From Brachypterus glaber (lineage: Eukaryota; Arthropoda; Insecta; Coleoptera; Kateretidae): DNA of 64,000 nt. Numbering within the stretch: the stretch's first letter is position 1; each line of letters opens with the position of its first letter. The translations under genes were made by a program, and so were the position numbers. The notes beneath the pieces were generated by a model. That model was not told where the DNA came from and made no database searches. It saw nothing but the letters and a program-made list of their open reading frames with translations. Of the stretch, positions 31,457-42,609 are shown in pieces. Where the stretch lies: NCBI GenBank assembly GCA_958510825.1, contig OY294049.1, positions 23,140,945 to 23,204,944 of the forward strand, read 5' to 3'.

Positions 31457-32461
31457 AGTCCAGTCAAATAACGAGAAATTCTTATGTAAAATTGCAATAA
31501 ATGTACACGGGCTGATATTTAAAGGGTAGTAGTGGATAGTAACAGAACACTCCTGTTAGTTTTTCACCGGGTAATTTGCGTAAGGGGTGTCTGCTATCTT
31601 GAATTTTAGGGGTCAGTGTGGTTATCTATATATATTACGATAAAAATGTATATAACCAATTTTGTAAAGGAAAAAATTTCCAACAATTTTTGTTTGAATC
31701 ATTTTTTTCTTATAATAATAACAATTGAGTTTTGAATATTAAAAAATGACCAAGTTGTTTTTTCGATTTTTCAGCCAAATTATTCATCGGGTTATGAGCA
31801 AACTTGTAGCTTTTTAAATTCTCTACAAATTTTATATATATTTTTATGAGTATTTTTTTACGGTTACAGTGGGCGCTGAAAGTCGAGTTGCGCCCTCTGT
31901 AACCGTACCAAAGTACCTAGATAACTTATAATAAATGAAATAGAGCTACAAGTTTGCTCATAAGGGAATGTTCAAGTATTACGTAACGCTCTTAGGGGGG
32001 GGTGGGGGTCATTTTGGAGTGTTACGCCCATGTTAATGGTATAGGAAAATAGCGTCACAGGGGGAGGGGGATTTGTACAAATTGATCAAAATTTGCGTTA
32101 CGTAATTCTTGAACGTTCCCTAACCACTTTTATCGTCTGATGAATAATTTGTCTAAAAAGTGGAAAAAATCAATTTCACCTCCAACATGGCTATTTTTAA
32201 ATTAACTCGATTGTTATCAATATATTAAAAAAAATATTCTAACAAAACTTGTTCGAATTTTCTTCCTTAACAAAATTGGTTATATGCATTTTTGTTGTAA
32301 GATGCATATTAAGCAACTCACCACTAAAATTCAAGATAGCGGACACCCCTTACGCAAATCACCCGATGAAAAACTAACAGGAGTATTCTGTTACCACCCA
32401 CTACCACCCTTTAAAATATCAGCCCATTTAATTCAATTTACATTTTTTATTTGACTGGACT
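31457..32461. mobile_element. 1-kb foldback (GTCCAGTCAAATAA ends) with nested MITE
   Basis: Near-complete palindrome: ends TAGTCCAGTCAAAT / ATTTGACTGGACTA, then ACACGGGCTGATATT, AGTAGTGGATAGTAACAGAA, TTTTTCACCGGGTAATTTGC and TATTCATCGGGTTATGAGCA, each matched on the right arm. The innermost stem is ACGGTTACAGTGGGCGC / GCGCCCTCTGTAACCGT near 31860-31910. The right arm is interrupted by the TAA-flanked MITE at 31964-32120. A truncated sister lies at 5060-5188. Confidence 0.93.
31964..32120. mobile_element. 157-bp TAA-flanked MITE nested in the foldback
   Basis: Ends GGGAATGTTCAAGTATTACG and CGTAATTCTTGAACGTTCCC, TAA on both sides (31961-31963, 32121-32123). Excising it with one TAA restores the complement of the left arm (AACTTGTAGCT..CCGATGAATAA), proving it is the younger insertion. 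Confidence 0.92.
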
Positions 32462-33489
32462 AAAACCTTTTTGAACCGTCATGACTAGAACTAAAAACGC
32501 CCGAAACTCTTTTCCTTTAGTTGTAAACAAATAAAATGCAAAAATTAAAAGCTCGCTTTAACTGAATTATGAATAAATATATTACAATAGTTAATTATAC
32601 ATATTTTCTAAACTTTGGTGCCTGCAGTTTATAAACAATTGCAAACATTTTTTTTTACTTTAGTACTAATATACTATATCTAAAAACTAATTAAAATCTG
32701 CTTAAAAACTCTTTTTAAATTAATTGTATTTTTAAAACATAATATATTATTACAGACATATTTAAAACCTTCAGGAAATTCAAATGGCTTCAAAGATTTT
32801 CTGTTGAACTCTTTTTATTGGGTGTTTATCAAAACATGTTGACATTGTATAAATGCTTTTTAAACATTAAGTAAAAATATATATAATTTGTTTTCGGCAT
32901 ATCGGACAATTTTAGAAGCATTGGAAAAAATAAAACGACTTGGGAACCACCAGTGTACCTTTTCTTGACTTTCGGTGAGTAGAACGAATGATAGAACAAC
33001 ACTTAGAATATGACGCATAGTGTTGAAATCAATAGAGTACGATCACAACCTTAGACTCGTTCTATCAGTCGTTGTACTCCCCAAAAGTCAAGAATAGGTA
33101 CCCAAGGGAGCATTTTATTTATGTGAATGTGGTGTGATAGCATCACCGGTGAATGTGACGTTGGCGTTCACTGGCGATTGGGTGCCGTGAAGTGACAACA
33201 TCACGTCACAAAAGATGGGAATCACAAGCCAGGATTTTAACATAATAATTTCAACTACTGAAATACTTTGTGTAATAATCAAGATAATAATAAAGTATGT
33301 CTGTCTGCTTGTCTTAACAATTGAATATTTAAAGGATTTCTTTGACAAGCGTGAAAGTATTTGAGGTTATTACCCAGAAAACCAAACATAGCGTACAACT
33401 AGTGCACTAAATGCGAGCTATTATTATCGTCTAGAAACATCCTTAAAGTGTCCTCAAATTCACACATCTAGTCCTAATAATCATTAATC
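32462..33489. other. AT-rich intron; small TIR element at 32956-33100
   Basis: GTACCTTTTCTTGACTTT at about 32956 is matched inverted by AAAGTCAAGAATAGGTAC near 33083-33100, giving a 145-bp MITE-like unit. The tract 33112-33200 is rich in TCACC/GGTGA words. No gene was recognised. Confidence 0.5.
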
Positions 33490-33780
33490 GGAATAAATTC
33501 AGTTATGACTCATCAACGTTGAAAATAAACATAGAAACATAGGCTTACGGAATAATTTTGCCGAATTATGGGGAAATTTTTATAAAGGTCACCAAATCAA
33601 AACATTTGACGACTAATTTGTTACACACAACAATATTGAATATACATATTAACTATAAATTTGTAAATATATCGGTGTTTTTCGAAGAAAATAAAAATGT
33701 AAATATTTAAAACCTCGCGTCAACGATAGAATCGACGCGGCGCCTATGCGAGCACTGGAAATTCGCCGATGACTGCTAAT
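33490..33780 (-). repeat. Dispersed repeat, copy 2 of 3 (inverted)
   Basis: Inverse of the 26533-26735 repeat, with the fuller right part shared with 58807-59165 (GACTCATCAACGTTGAAAAT, ACATAGGCTTACGGAATAAT). Confidence 0.8.
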
Positions 33781-34578
33781 AATATAGCTCGCATTTTTAT
33801 TCCTAGTTTTAGAATAATTTAGAAACCTAAAATAGCACTATTTTCGACATATAATAGATCGAAAATATCGACCTAAAATTGTTCCTGAATATCATGCTAT
33901 TTTCATTCTAAATAAGGTTAAAAATAGCATGACCTAAATTGGCTCGAAAAAATACTTAGTTTAGCAGTATATTTTTGATCTAATTTTTGATAGAAATTAA
34001 ATAGCTCATTTCCGCACAGAAAGGTTTTTTTTTTAACTTAGGAGGAGCAAAATCGGTATAATATATTTGTTTGTGGTTCATACTTGTATTACAGCATTAC
34101 TTTAGATGAGTTTTGTTAAATATTAAAATTTTCACATTCATTTTCTTCCTCACTTCCATCACTTTAGATTTCACTCTTATTTTCACTTCATTTTTAATAC
34201 AATTTTCTCTCATTTTCACTATTACTTCTGCTTGAACTACTTAACAGCTCACTTCTACCACTCCTTCTAAAACTTCTGCGTATGCACTAAGGTCACTCTT
34301 ACTTTTGTTCTGTTATTCTTTGGTTCTTTGTCTTTTTGAAAGACCTGAGAAGAATTTAAAATTCGTAGATTCGCAGCCACTTTCGTGCATCTGGTCTGAA
34401 AACTTTAGTAATACTAAACGTTTTTAAAGAAAAGAAAAACAAAATAAATACTATTTTAAAATATTTGCTTGCATTTAGTGCGAAAAATAGAAGCATTATT
34501 AGCGAGCGATATAAGCAGTATATTTTTGTCATAAAATAGTTTATTATTAGCACGTTCTTAATTAAACCAATTTAAACT
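33781..34578. other. No recognised feature
   Basis: AT-rich intronic sequence with TTTTCACTTCA-type pyrimidine words near 34140-34260. Short frames only. Confidence 0.35.
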
Positions 34579-34850
34579 ATACAGAGTGTCCCATTAACTT
34601 TCCTACAGGGGTTATCTTGAAAACTGTAAGAGATATCAAAAATCTAAAAAGCAGATCAATTAGATATTTTCAGTAAGCTTTCTATTTATGTAATCGATAA
34701 GATTCTAAAACTTACCCCCTAACCCCCAGCAACCCCAACTTTAAAATCTTAAATATCAATATGGGTCATGTGATGCATTATTTGAAGGTATTTTTATTCC
34801 GATTAAAATTCATTTTTAATTTTTAAAATGGGATTAAGTCCAAACGAAAG
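34579..34850. mobile_element. Half of a CAGAGTGTCCCATTAACTTT element upstream of ABHD11
   Basis: Inverse of the 13605-14222 family: CCCATTAACTTTCCTACAGG, AGATATCAAAAAT, CCCCCAGCAACCCCAACTTT, ATATGGGTCA. It ends about 140 bp before the hydrolase start codon. Confidence 0.75.
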
Positions 34851-34993
34851 CAAGTTTAGGATGATATATCCTAGACTCTCAAGCTGTTTTTTTTGGGTTA
34901 ATACTAAATATGTATCAAAATGGTGTCAATAACTGTCATGAATAAACTATCAAAATAGCTTTCATTAAATAGTGTTTAAAGTAAAAACAAAAA

Positions 34994-35920
34994 ATGAGGC
35001 TGTTAAACAAATTGAACAAATTAAGTAATTTTGAATCATGTTCTAACAAAAAGCCTTTACTTTACAATAAGTGCTTAAGCAAAATCACCGAATCCATAGA
35101 AGCAGTCGATTTAAGCTACACCATTTACGATTCATCAAATGCCGAAAAAGCCCCTCCCTTAATAGTAATGCACGGTTTATTTGGTTCAAAATCAAATTGG
35201 AACACAGTGTGTACAAAGTACCAACAAAATATGGTTCCAAAACGAAAAATAATAAGCATCGATGCAAGAAACCATGGTGAAAGTCCCCACAGTGAAATGC
35301 ATTCCTACCCTCACTTAGCGGCGGATATTAGGCAACTTCTAATCAAACTAAACATTAGAAAAGCGGCATTATTAGGACATTCTATGGGTGGAAGAACTGT
35401 GATGTTATTTGCTTTAAAATATCCAGAGTTAACGGAGAAAGTTTTAGTAGCAGATGTAAGCCCTGTTTCAACTCCTCAGACTTTGCATTCTACGCTTCCA
35501 TTAATTTCTATAATTCTGGGGATAAAAATACCCGAAAATGTGAATTTATCAGAAGCAAGAAATACTGCTGATTATGAGTTATCAAAATCTGTAAAACATA
35601 AAGAGGTTAGGTCATTTTTATTAAAAAATTTGGCTCAAGTAAGCGATGGAAAATTTAAATGGAAACTTAACCTTCCGGCATTATTAAACAACGTCAGTAA
35701 TATAGCTCAATTTCCAAATACGGGCGATTTAAGTTATGACGGTCCTGTGTTAATCGTAGCGGGAGCTGAATCTGACTATGTACAGGAAAGTGATTTACCA
35801 AAAATCAAGAAATTGTTTCCAAATGCAGAATTAAAATACATAGAAGGCGCTGGACATTGGCTGCATGCAGAAAAAACCACCGAATTTTTGAGTTTAACTC
35901 TTGATTTTTTAAATAATTAA
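34994..35920 (+). CDS. ABHD11: ABHD11-like alpha/beta hydrolase, intronless, inside the membralin intron
   Basis: A complete 308-residue protein of the ABHD11 family, mitochondrial serine hydrolases (human about 315 residues). Visible landmarks: oxyanion HGLFGSKSNW at 60-69 (human HGLFGSKTNF), DARNHGESPHS at 90-100, nucleophile elbow GHSMGG at 128-133 with Ser130, ADVSPV at 153-158, acid candidate in GAESDYV at 257-263, and catalytic histidine in GAGHWLHAE (His288). The N-terminus is rich in Lys/Arg/Leu/Asn with few acids, compatible with a mitochondrial presequence. The ATG has A at -3 (AAAAATGAGG). The frame is one exon without breaks. It lies on the same strand as membralin within its 28-kb intron, so it is a nested gene; lack of introns could be ancestral or due to retroposition (no poly-A tract or target duplication seen). 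Confidence 0.93.
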   Translation: MRLLNKLNKLSNFESCSNKKPLLYNKCLSKITESIEAVDLSYTIYDSSNAEKAPPLIVMHGLFGSKSNWNTVCTKYQQNMVPKRKIISIDARNHGESPHSEMHSYPHLAADIRQLLIKLNIRKAALLGHSMGGRTVMLFALKYPELTEKVLVADVSPVSTPQTLHSTLPLISIILGIKIPENVNLSEARNTADYELSKSVKHKEVRSFLLKNLAQVSDGKFKWKLNLPALLNNVSNIAQFPNTGDLSYDGPVLIVAGAESDYVQESDLPKIKKLFPNAELKYIEGAGHWLHAEKTTEFLSLTLDFLNN

Positions 35921-35949
35921 GTTCATAGAAAATTAAATATTTCTCTTTG

Positions 35950-35955
35950 AATAAA
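35950..35955 (+). terminator. AATAAA polyadenylation signal of the ABHD11-like gene
   Basis: AATAAA occurs 30 bp after the stop codon, and a transposon terminal repeat starts about 50 bp further on, so the 3' UTR is probably very short. No other AATAAA precedes the transposon except one at about 35998. Confidence 0.6.
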
Positions 35956-36347
35956 GAACAATATTTTCTTGATAAATAATATTTAGAGAAGAAAAAAATA
36001 AATACACTGGAGAGCAAAAAAATCGTACCACCTAAAAAATTGCCATTGTTTAAATACAAATATTTCGTAAACTACTAATGAATTTGACTGATTTTTTTTT
36101 GTTTTAAAGCTTAAACATTCTCTACCTTTGTTTTTATTTAGAATGATAAAAAAAGTATTTTTGTATTAACAACTACAAAAAGTACTAAATCAGTAGAGTT
36201 GTTGTTTGTTATTCGAAGCTCAAGCCTTTTACTTCTTCTAGCGTTTCTTTATCCTAGAATAACTTTATATTGCCGACTGACGCGTCATAACGGTGGCTCA
36301 ACGGTGATTTCGCAGAACCGCCGCCGGATTGAGTGACCCTATTGCTT

Positions 36348-38600
36348 TCCCATTTTGAACATTTTCAAAATTTCGGAAAACCTTGTATTTGTGCAAAAAT
36401 TTTCAGTTTTTTTTTGCGTATTTTTGCGTTTTATGACGTTATATGTCGATATAAACAGTCTGTCCGGGAAATCTTGTGGGCACGATAACTTAAGAACGCT
36501 TTAAGCTAGAGACTTGAAATTTGACATACAGGTAGGTTACCAAAAGTTCTCTCTCGGGATTGTTTTTGGACAAATGGGAAAAATATTTTTTTTTTACAAA
36601 AATTTGAAAATTGCTATAGAGGAAATGCGCCTAATTTCGGATGGTTTCCAAATTTCGGATAGTAGTGTATTTAAGATACTGTCTGCAAAGGTAAACAGAA
36701 ACCTACTTTTATGTGAAGCCAAAAGTCAAACTAAATCCGTCCTGTAATATGATAACGGTAGAGCTTCTCCCCTTTAAATGGCAGCACAAATCGTTTATAT
36801 TGCAAATGGCAGTTTTGTGCTCAGTTGCATTATTATGCTTGTTTATTTTATAAATAATCGTTATAAAAGTTCGTTATTCTGTCTTGGGTAAGTTATGATG
36901 TTATTTAAGTTGATCCACTATTCATATTTAAGCAATTTGAAAACGTAAACATTCTACAAATTTCTAATCTAAAAAGCAGAAAGTTGCCTAATTTCGGATA
37001 GACCATTTTTGTGCATTTGATTCCCAATTTCGGATATCTGCAAGGTAATTATTATTCAGGATAACCAACCATTAATTATTATTTTTATAATGATACAACA
37101 AACTAAGATAAACAATTTTGAAAAAACGAAAATTACCTAAGATACTAAGATATTCGAAATTGGGAATCTAAAATTATAGTTCCTATAGTATTTCGTAGAA
37201 AATCGCTTAATGACTAAATTACGTCTTAAATGTGAAGGAATAACAAGAAACATAAGCAATGGGATCTAGAACTACTCTTGAAAAAAAATTTTCGGATATG
37301 TCCGAAATTAGGAGCCCTTTTTCAAATGCACAAAAATGCGCTGATTTTTTTTAACCGTGTTTTTTGGAAAAAATAAACTGTAATAAAATTGATTTTATAA
37401 TAAATCATGGTTCGCTATAATAAGTTGTATCTGGTTATATAAAAAAAATATCAAAAAGTAATACCGAGTATTAAATACTGAATACATTGTAAATGGTATC
37501 CGAAATTTGGCGACTTTCCTCTAGGGGTTTTTAAGGTTGCTGAAATTAAATCTAATAATAATTTTTTTCTGACTTCAACCCGTTTTATGACGTGTTATGT
37601 CGATATAAATCAATTACAAGCAAAAAAAATTGTCGGTCGATCGGTTTGTCCGAGAAATCTTATGGGCACGATAACTTAAGAACGCTTTAAGCTAGAGACT
37701 TGGAATGTTCCATACAGGGAGGTTACCAAAAGATCTCGCTCGGGATTGTTTTTGATAAACATTGGGGTGCGGCAAGGGGGGCAAATGGAAAAAAATATTT
37801 TTTTTTTCAGAAAAATATATAAGGGTTTTTGAGGTTGCTTAAATTGAATTTGATAATAAAATTTTTCTAACTCCACCCCCGAGGGGGTGAGGGGGTAAAT
37901 ATTTTCAATATTTTCTTAAAAATTTGTGTATATGGGTCGACCCCAAAAGTCGACGAATATGAAGTAATAGTTTTTGAGAAAACTTGTATATTGGGGTTTT
38001 CAAGGTTGCTGAAAGTGAATCTGATAATAAAAAAAATGTAAATCCACCCCCTGAGGGACGGGGTTAGTTTTCGTAAAAATTGGTATATTGGGGTTTTTGA
38101 GGTTTCTGAAAGTGAATCTGATTATAAAAAAAATCTAACTCCACCCCAAAGGGGCGGGGGGTAGTTCTCGTGAAAATTCGTATATTGGGGTTTTTAAGGT
38201 TGCTGAAAGTGAATCTGATAATAAAAAATCACCCCTGGGGGGCAGGGGGTAGTTTTCTTGAAAATTTATATATTGAGGTTTTTGAGGTCGCTAAAACTGA
38301 ATCTTATAATAATTTTCTTATAATTTCACCCCCTAAGGGATGGGTAATAGTTTTTTTTTTAGAAAATTGGTATATTGAGGTTTTCAAGGTTGGTGAAAGA
38401 AAATCTGATAATAAAAAAAATCTAACTTCACCCTTGAATCTGAAAAAAATTCTAAATCGAGCCCCTGAGGGGCGGGGGTATTTTTTGTGAAAATTCGTAT
38501 ATAGGGGGTTTTAAGGTTGCTGAAAGTGAATCTGATAATAAAAAAAACATTTCACACGCGGAGGTGAAAATGGGAAACCTCTTTTACTGGGCAGTGTATT
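36348..38600. mobile_element. GC-clamp tandem-unit element, split by a nested element
   Basis: Same family as 7119-8221: GGAAAACCTTGTATTTGTGC, GGGCACGATAACTTAAGAAC, then units with GGTTTTTGAGGTTGCTG and CACCCCCTGAGGGACGGGG, ending CACACGCGGAGGTGAAAATG and CTCTTTTACTGGGCAGTGTA. Its left module (about 36360-36530) reappears in the same orientation at 37560-37740, so it contains a duplication of the module as well as the nested element. Confidence 0.82.
36619..37521. mobile_element. TA-flanked 0.9-kb element with repeated AATTTCGGATA
   Basis: Ends GAGGAAATGCGCCTAATTTC and GAAATTTGGCGACTTTCCTC, TA on both sides (36617-36618, 37522-37523). AATTTCGGAT occurs near 36635, 36652, 36992 and 37029, with TTTCGGATATGTCCGAAATT near 37292 and the inverse at 37500. 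The uninterrupted host sequence (GAAAATTGCTATATAGGGG) is seen at 11905, confirming the insertion point. Confidence 0.88.
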
Positions 38601-39237
38601 TTTTTTACTCAGGTTTATGTTTTAGATAAACTTGATTAAAAGAAAAACGCAACTTCGTTAAGCCTCAAATGTAGGGCACAGCATCAATCAAATTCATTTA
38701 GTACTTTTTAAGTTAACTGAAAAAATGACAACTTTCAGGAAAATCCTGATATATCCTAAACCAGAAGTAAAAATATAAAAAAATAAAAAATAAAATATTC
38801 ATTAAAACTGCGGCAGAGAAAATTTGACAATTTGATAAACAGTTGCAGTGGTCCAGGCAAGTCCTAGAAGATGGAGCAAAAAAACAAAGTTGTACAGTTT
38901 TTGTTGCTGTTAGTAGAAAATAATTTTTTTAATCATTCTAAATAAAAGCAAAAGTAGAGAATGTTTAAGCTTTAAAACAAAAAAAGAATTAGTAAAATCC
39001 ATTAAGTAGTTTTCGAAATATCTGAATTTAAAAAATAGATTTTTTTTAGGTGGATCGATTTTTTTGCTCTCAAGTGTATAACATTCACAAAAATCTAGTA
39101 TTTTTTTAAAGGAAGACTAACTTGGAAATTCCAACTTGGAAATTCTAAATTTGAAAGTTAAATTTCAAATCGAAACACTAACAATATTGTAGGGTTGGTA
39201 AGCCTTTTTTTAAGTATGACTTGTGAGACAAAATAGT

Positions 39238-39440
39238 AATGATATACCAAGGTAGAGCGTAGCGTAGCGTAATATGGTACCTTTTAAAGCTATGTAGTAG
39301 TAAAATAGTATTTATATACCAAGGTAGACATTCTTTATAGCCGAGCGTATTAAATCCCGCGTAAAAGCGAGGGATTTAAGAGTGCGAGGCTATAATAGTC
39401 TTCTCTACCGTAGTTTATATATTAGTTTTTTCACTACTAG
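39238..39440. mobile_element. Hairpin MITE with CG-containing loop
   Basis: TATAGCCGAGCG / GAGTGCGAGGCTATA and ATTAAATCCC / GGGATTTAA form a stem at about 39338-39393, inside TATACCAAGGTAGA / TCTACCGTAGTTTATA outer arms. A GTAGTAAAATAGTATTTATA block and TTTTTTCACTACTAG at 39426-39440 resemble the 92-243 MITE ends. Confidence 0.7.
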
Positions 39441-40576
39441 CACTATTTAACTATTTTTATTAAAATAATAAAATAAATTATTAACAGACATTATATTTCT
39501 TGAAATTTTCATAAAAATCAAGTAGCCTTGATCAATGATTTGCTCAAATAAATACTTTGAACTGACGTTTAAAAATTTAGTTTTTTTTTTTTTAATTTTT
39601 TCATAATATTTAGCTAATTATTGATTGTATTAATTGGTAATAATTATAATTAATAATATTTAATAAATAAAAAGTTGTTTAAAGCTATTTTCTTGGGTTT
39701 AATTAGTAAAAATTGCACAAAGAACTGAAACATCCAACGTGACAGAAATCAATTGTTTATAAAAATTTTTCCTACTAGGAGAGAAAAAATTATTATTGCT
39801 ATAGGTGAAGAAAATTGATTTCACAGTCTGAAAACATGATAAATAATGGTATGTTCTAAAGCTAGTAGTGAAAAAAAAATAACTTTGTCATGGCTAAGTT
39901 TATGTTAGCCACGCTTGTTTTCAGTAAACCATACAGACTAACTCAAATTTTCCGATAATAAAAAAATATATCCGATTTTTTTATGAAATAGCGTAACGTT
40001 AACAACCGCTATTATAGCCCGTTAGCTAAAAATGTCAAAGCAGTTCAACTCTTATGTACATACATTAAAATAGATCATTAGCCATCAAATGGAATATGGA
40101 ATAATTAAAACAGCAATGTTTGATTTTGTAGGATCAATTATGATACACGTATACAGTGTGTCTGGTTTAATTTGGACTTTACAATTTGGTAAAACCTTTA
40201 ACGTTGTAAAAGGGTATTTGCCATAAGGCAAGGTTTGCAAAAGACCAGGTCCAACTGCTAAACAGGCCCTCACAAGGCCATTTTTTCTATTTTGGCTATT
40301 CGGGCCACTCCATTTTGAGGGCCCTTTTTACATTTTACCGACCGGACCTCAAGAAGCCAATCCACGCTTGCTGTTTGTTGTACTGATGACTTTTTTTTAA
40401 AGAAATATACACCCCCCCCCCCACTTTATATTTATCAGAATAATAGTTATTTATGGTACTTCTACTACTACTTCCTATTTGGCGAGACGGGCCTAATAGG
40501 CTCTAGATAAAACTTCCACCACACAATATTTTTTAATGACATTTTTGCACAGCATTATTAATGCTGCTAGGTCAAA
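39441..40576. other. AT-rich intronic DNA, possible hAT-type end
   Basis: CAGGCCCTCACAAGGCCA near 40265 may be an element end related to the CAGGCCCGGACTGG at 26339. A C-run sits near 40412. Otherwise nothing assigned. Confidence 0.35.
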
Positions 40577-42084
40577 CGTCCCCCCAAATGGACTATTAAT
40601 TGTCAGCAGAAAGTCTGTAAACTGCAGAACCTCTAAGAACGAAATTCTAGTGAGCACCAGGGCTTAAATAGTGGTAAAAGTTCTTTCGCAGACTGAATGC
40701 TTAACAACAGTAACAAACTGCAAATACTTTTGCACAATTCTAATAGTGTTTTTATTGCTGATTTCGATTTTGTTTAGATCAAATCTCTATCTGTTTCCAT
40801 TTTTGAGAAAAACCGTTTGGTTTGGACTTGGAATTTTATAATAATTAAAAATTGTAATTGTTTGAGGCACATAGTTGAATTATTATAGCAGCTACAACAG
40901 TTTTTTCTAGTTTAACTGAAAGTTACGTCAATGCTCTATAAAGTAATTACGAAAAATGTCTAAAAATCATTTTAAAAGTTCAGTTGATAAATAGATTTTG
41001 ATGCCTCTGCAATTATGTTTAAAAGAAGGTGAATTTATCTTTGTTAAACAGTTTTTATAAATTTAACGTCAAATTTATTATATTTGTCAAGCTTATGTGT
41101 TTGTCAATTTTGCTAAATATGACATATCTTCCGTGATACTGCAATACCGCGTATTGTTATTTGACAGAAATAAAAAAAGCTGTCATGTTTATTTACTTAC
41201 AATAACACAATGTGTTATTGTGTCATGTTATGTCATGACTTATTTTTACATTAGTGTCAAATGAGGTTACGAGGAATTGCAGTATCATACTGCCCAAAAT
41301 AGTCTTAAACAGCAACACTGAATCGTCATTGCAGATGTCTTAAAAACTAGTCTTTAGTTGGACACCGAAAATGAAATCCAGTTACTTTTCTTTATGGTTT
41401 TACAGTGCAAGCATGTAACTTGAATTCAAGCTATAGAAAACATTTGTAGTTGTTTTAATTATTTACTTATTTAAGTTAAGAATTGACAGTCTATAAAAAT
41501 ATATACTGCATGTTCATATAATGGTTTAGGTCCGTGGTATTTTGAATGCACGTTACTGTACCCCGTAATTGCATTTGCATTTTGGGAACAAGTGAACAGA
41601 TAACAGTGACCACATCAATAGATGGCACCATGCTTTTATATCTATCTAACGTTTTATTTGAATATTAGCAACATACAGAATACACAGTGCTGATGATTCC
41701 CAAAAAGGATGAAATGGTATTATTCACTGTTTCCTGTCCATTTGATTTTAACGACAGATAGATAACTTTCTTATATTTACTTATTGTCCATCTAAAATGA
41801 CATATTTTAATTTTTTTGAATTTTTGGCCGGGTTTTTCTTGAAAACGGAAAGAGATAGAGATTTGATCTAAATAGAATTGACATCAGCAACAAAAACACT
41901 ATTAGAATTGTGCAAAAGAATTTTTAGATTGCTACTGTTGTTTAGTCTGCGGAAGAACTTTTACCACTATTTACGAACTGGCGCTCATTAGGATTTAATT
42001 CTCAGAGGTTTTGAGTTTTACAGACCCCTTGCTCACATGTTTTATCATAACCTAAGTTTGCTATTTTTTAAACCTATTTCTATT
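40577..42084. mobile_element. 1.5-kb foldback (CGTCCCCCCAAAT ends)
   Basis: Ends ACGTCCCCCCAAATGG and ATTTGGGGGGACGT. Long arms pair through AGTCTGTAAACTGCAGAACC, AGTGGTAAAAGTTCTTTCGC, GTGCACAATTCTAATAG-type and GATCAAATCTCTATCTGTTT blocks. Inner region 41100-41310 contains a second palindrome (ACTGCAATACCGC / GAATTGCAGTATCATACTG) and TTACAATAACACAATGTG. No intact frame. Confidence 0.85.
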
Positions 42085-42099
42085 TGGGGGGACGTGTGA

Positions 42100-42306
42100 G
42101 GTCTAAAAGGGAAATATATCCGAACAGGAATTTTCGTAGAAAATGGTCCCACAGGATTCGTAGTTTTACCTCGGGGTCTTTCAGGCGAGCAAGTAAGCGA
42201 GATATCTACGAGAAAAATAAATCCACAATGTTCGCTAGGGCTGGTTGGGTTAATTTTTGTGTCGGTAATATCACCTAATTCACGCGTACCGACACGCACT
42301 GTATAA
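42100..42306 (+). other. 68-codon protein-like open frame, unidentified
   Basis: Immediately after the foldback the plus strand reads GLKGKYIRTGIFVENGPTGF then VVLPRGLSGEQVSEISTRKI and NPQCSLGLVGLIFV to a TAA at 42304-42306. It has no ATG and opens just after a TGA. The amino acid mix is protein-like and GC content is higher than around it, but I recognise no family. It may be an exon or a transposon remnant; the minus strand is also open over this stretch. Confidence 0.3.
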
Positions 42307-42347
42307 TCTGTTATTAAACACTTCTTTATTTTGCCAAAACTATAATA

Positions 42348-42609
42348 CAGGGTGTTCTCTAAGTACGGTACGTAACTTTAGGGTGTTATTCTCTACTCAA
42401 TAATAAGGAAAAAAGTTCCTATAAACATACTCAGGAAGACAAAGGGTTCCTGAGTTATTACGTAAAAATCGAATTTTTGGAACCCCCTTTGAAGGGTCGT
42501 AGCTCCCTTACGAGTAGTTTTAGGACTTATGTTTACAGGAACTTTTTTTCTAATTTTTGGGTAAGGAATTACGTTCTGAAGTTACGTACCGTACTTAGGA
42601 AACACCCTG
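42348..42609. mobile_element. 262-bp compact foldback (CAGGGTGTTCTCTAAGTACG ends)
   Basis: CAGGGTGTTCTCTAAGTACG plus GTACGTAACTT pairs with AAGTTACGTAC and CGTACTTAGGAAACACCCTG. Interior words AAAAAGTTCCTATAAACATA, TTCCTGAGTTATTACGTAAA and GTAGCTCCCTTACGAG are those of the larger 10704-11878 foldback, so it is a short family member. Confidence 0.9.

Larger units (their letters stand above)
36005..39076. mobile_element. CACTTGAGAGC-ended palindromic element with two nested insertions
   Basis: Ends CACTGGAGAGCAAAAAAATC and the inverse GATTTTTTTGCTCTCAAGTG are flanked by TA. Arms of about 190 bp pair through TTTTAAAGCTTAAACATTCT and TTTTTATTTAGAATGAT. The interior GGTGGCTCAACGGTGATTTC and ACCGCCGCCGG block is shared inverted with 62366-62945. 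The element is interrupted by the GC-clamp element 36348-38600, itself interrupted at 36619-37521. Confidence 0.85.

Noticed and set aside
33115..33348. 77-codon minus-strand frame
   Set aside because: Composition is driven by TCACC/GGTGA repeats and AT-rich DNA; no recognised protein or splice support.
35805..36059. 84-codon minus-strand frame overlapping the ABHD11 3' end
   Set aside because: Antisense shadow of the hydrolase gene and AT-rich UTR.
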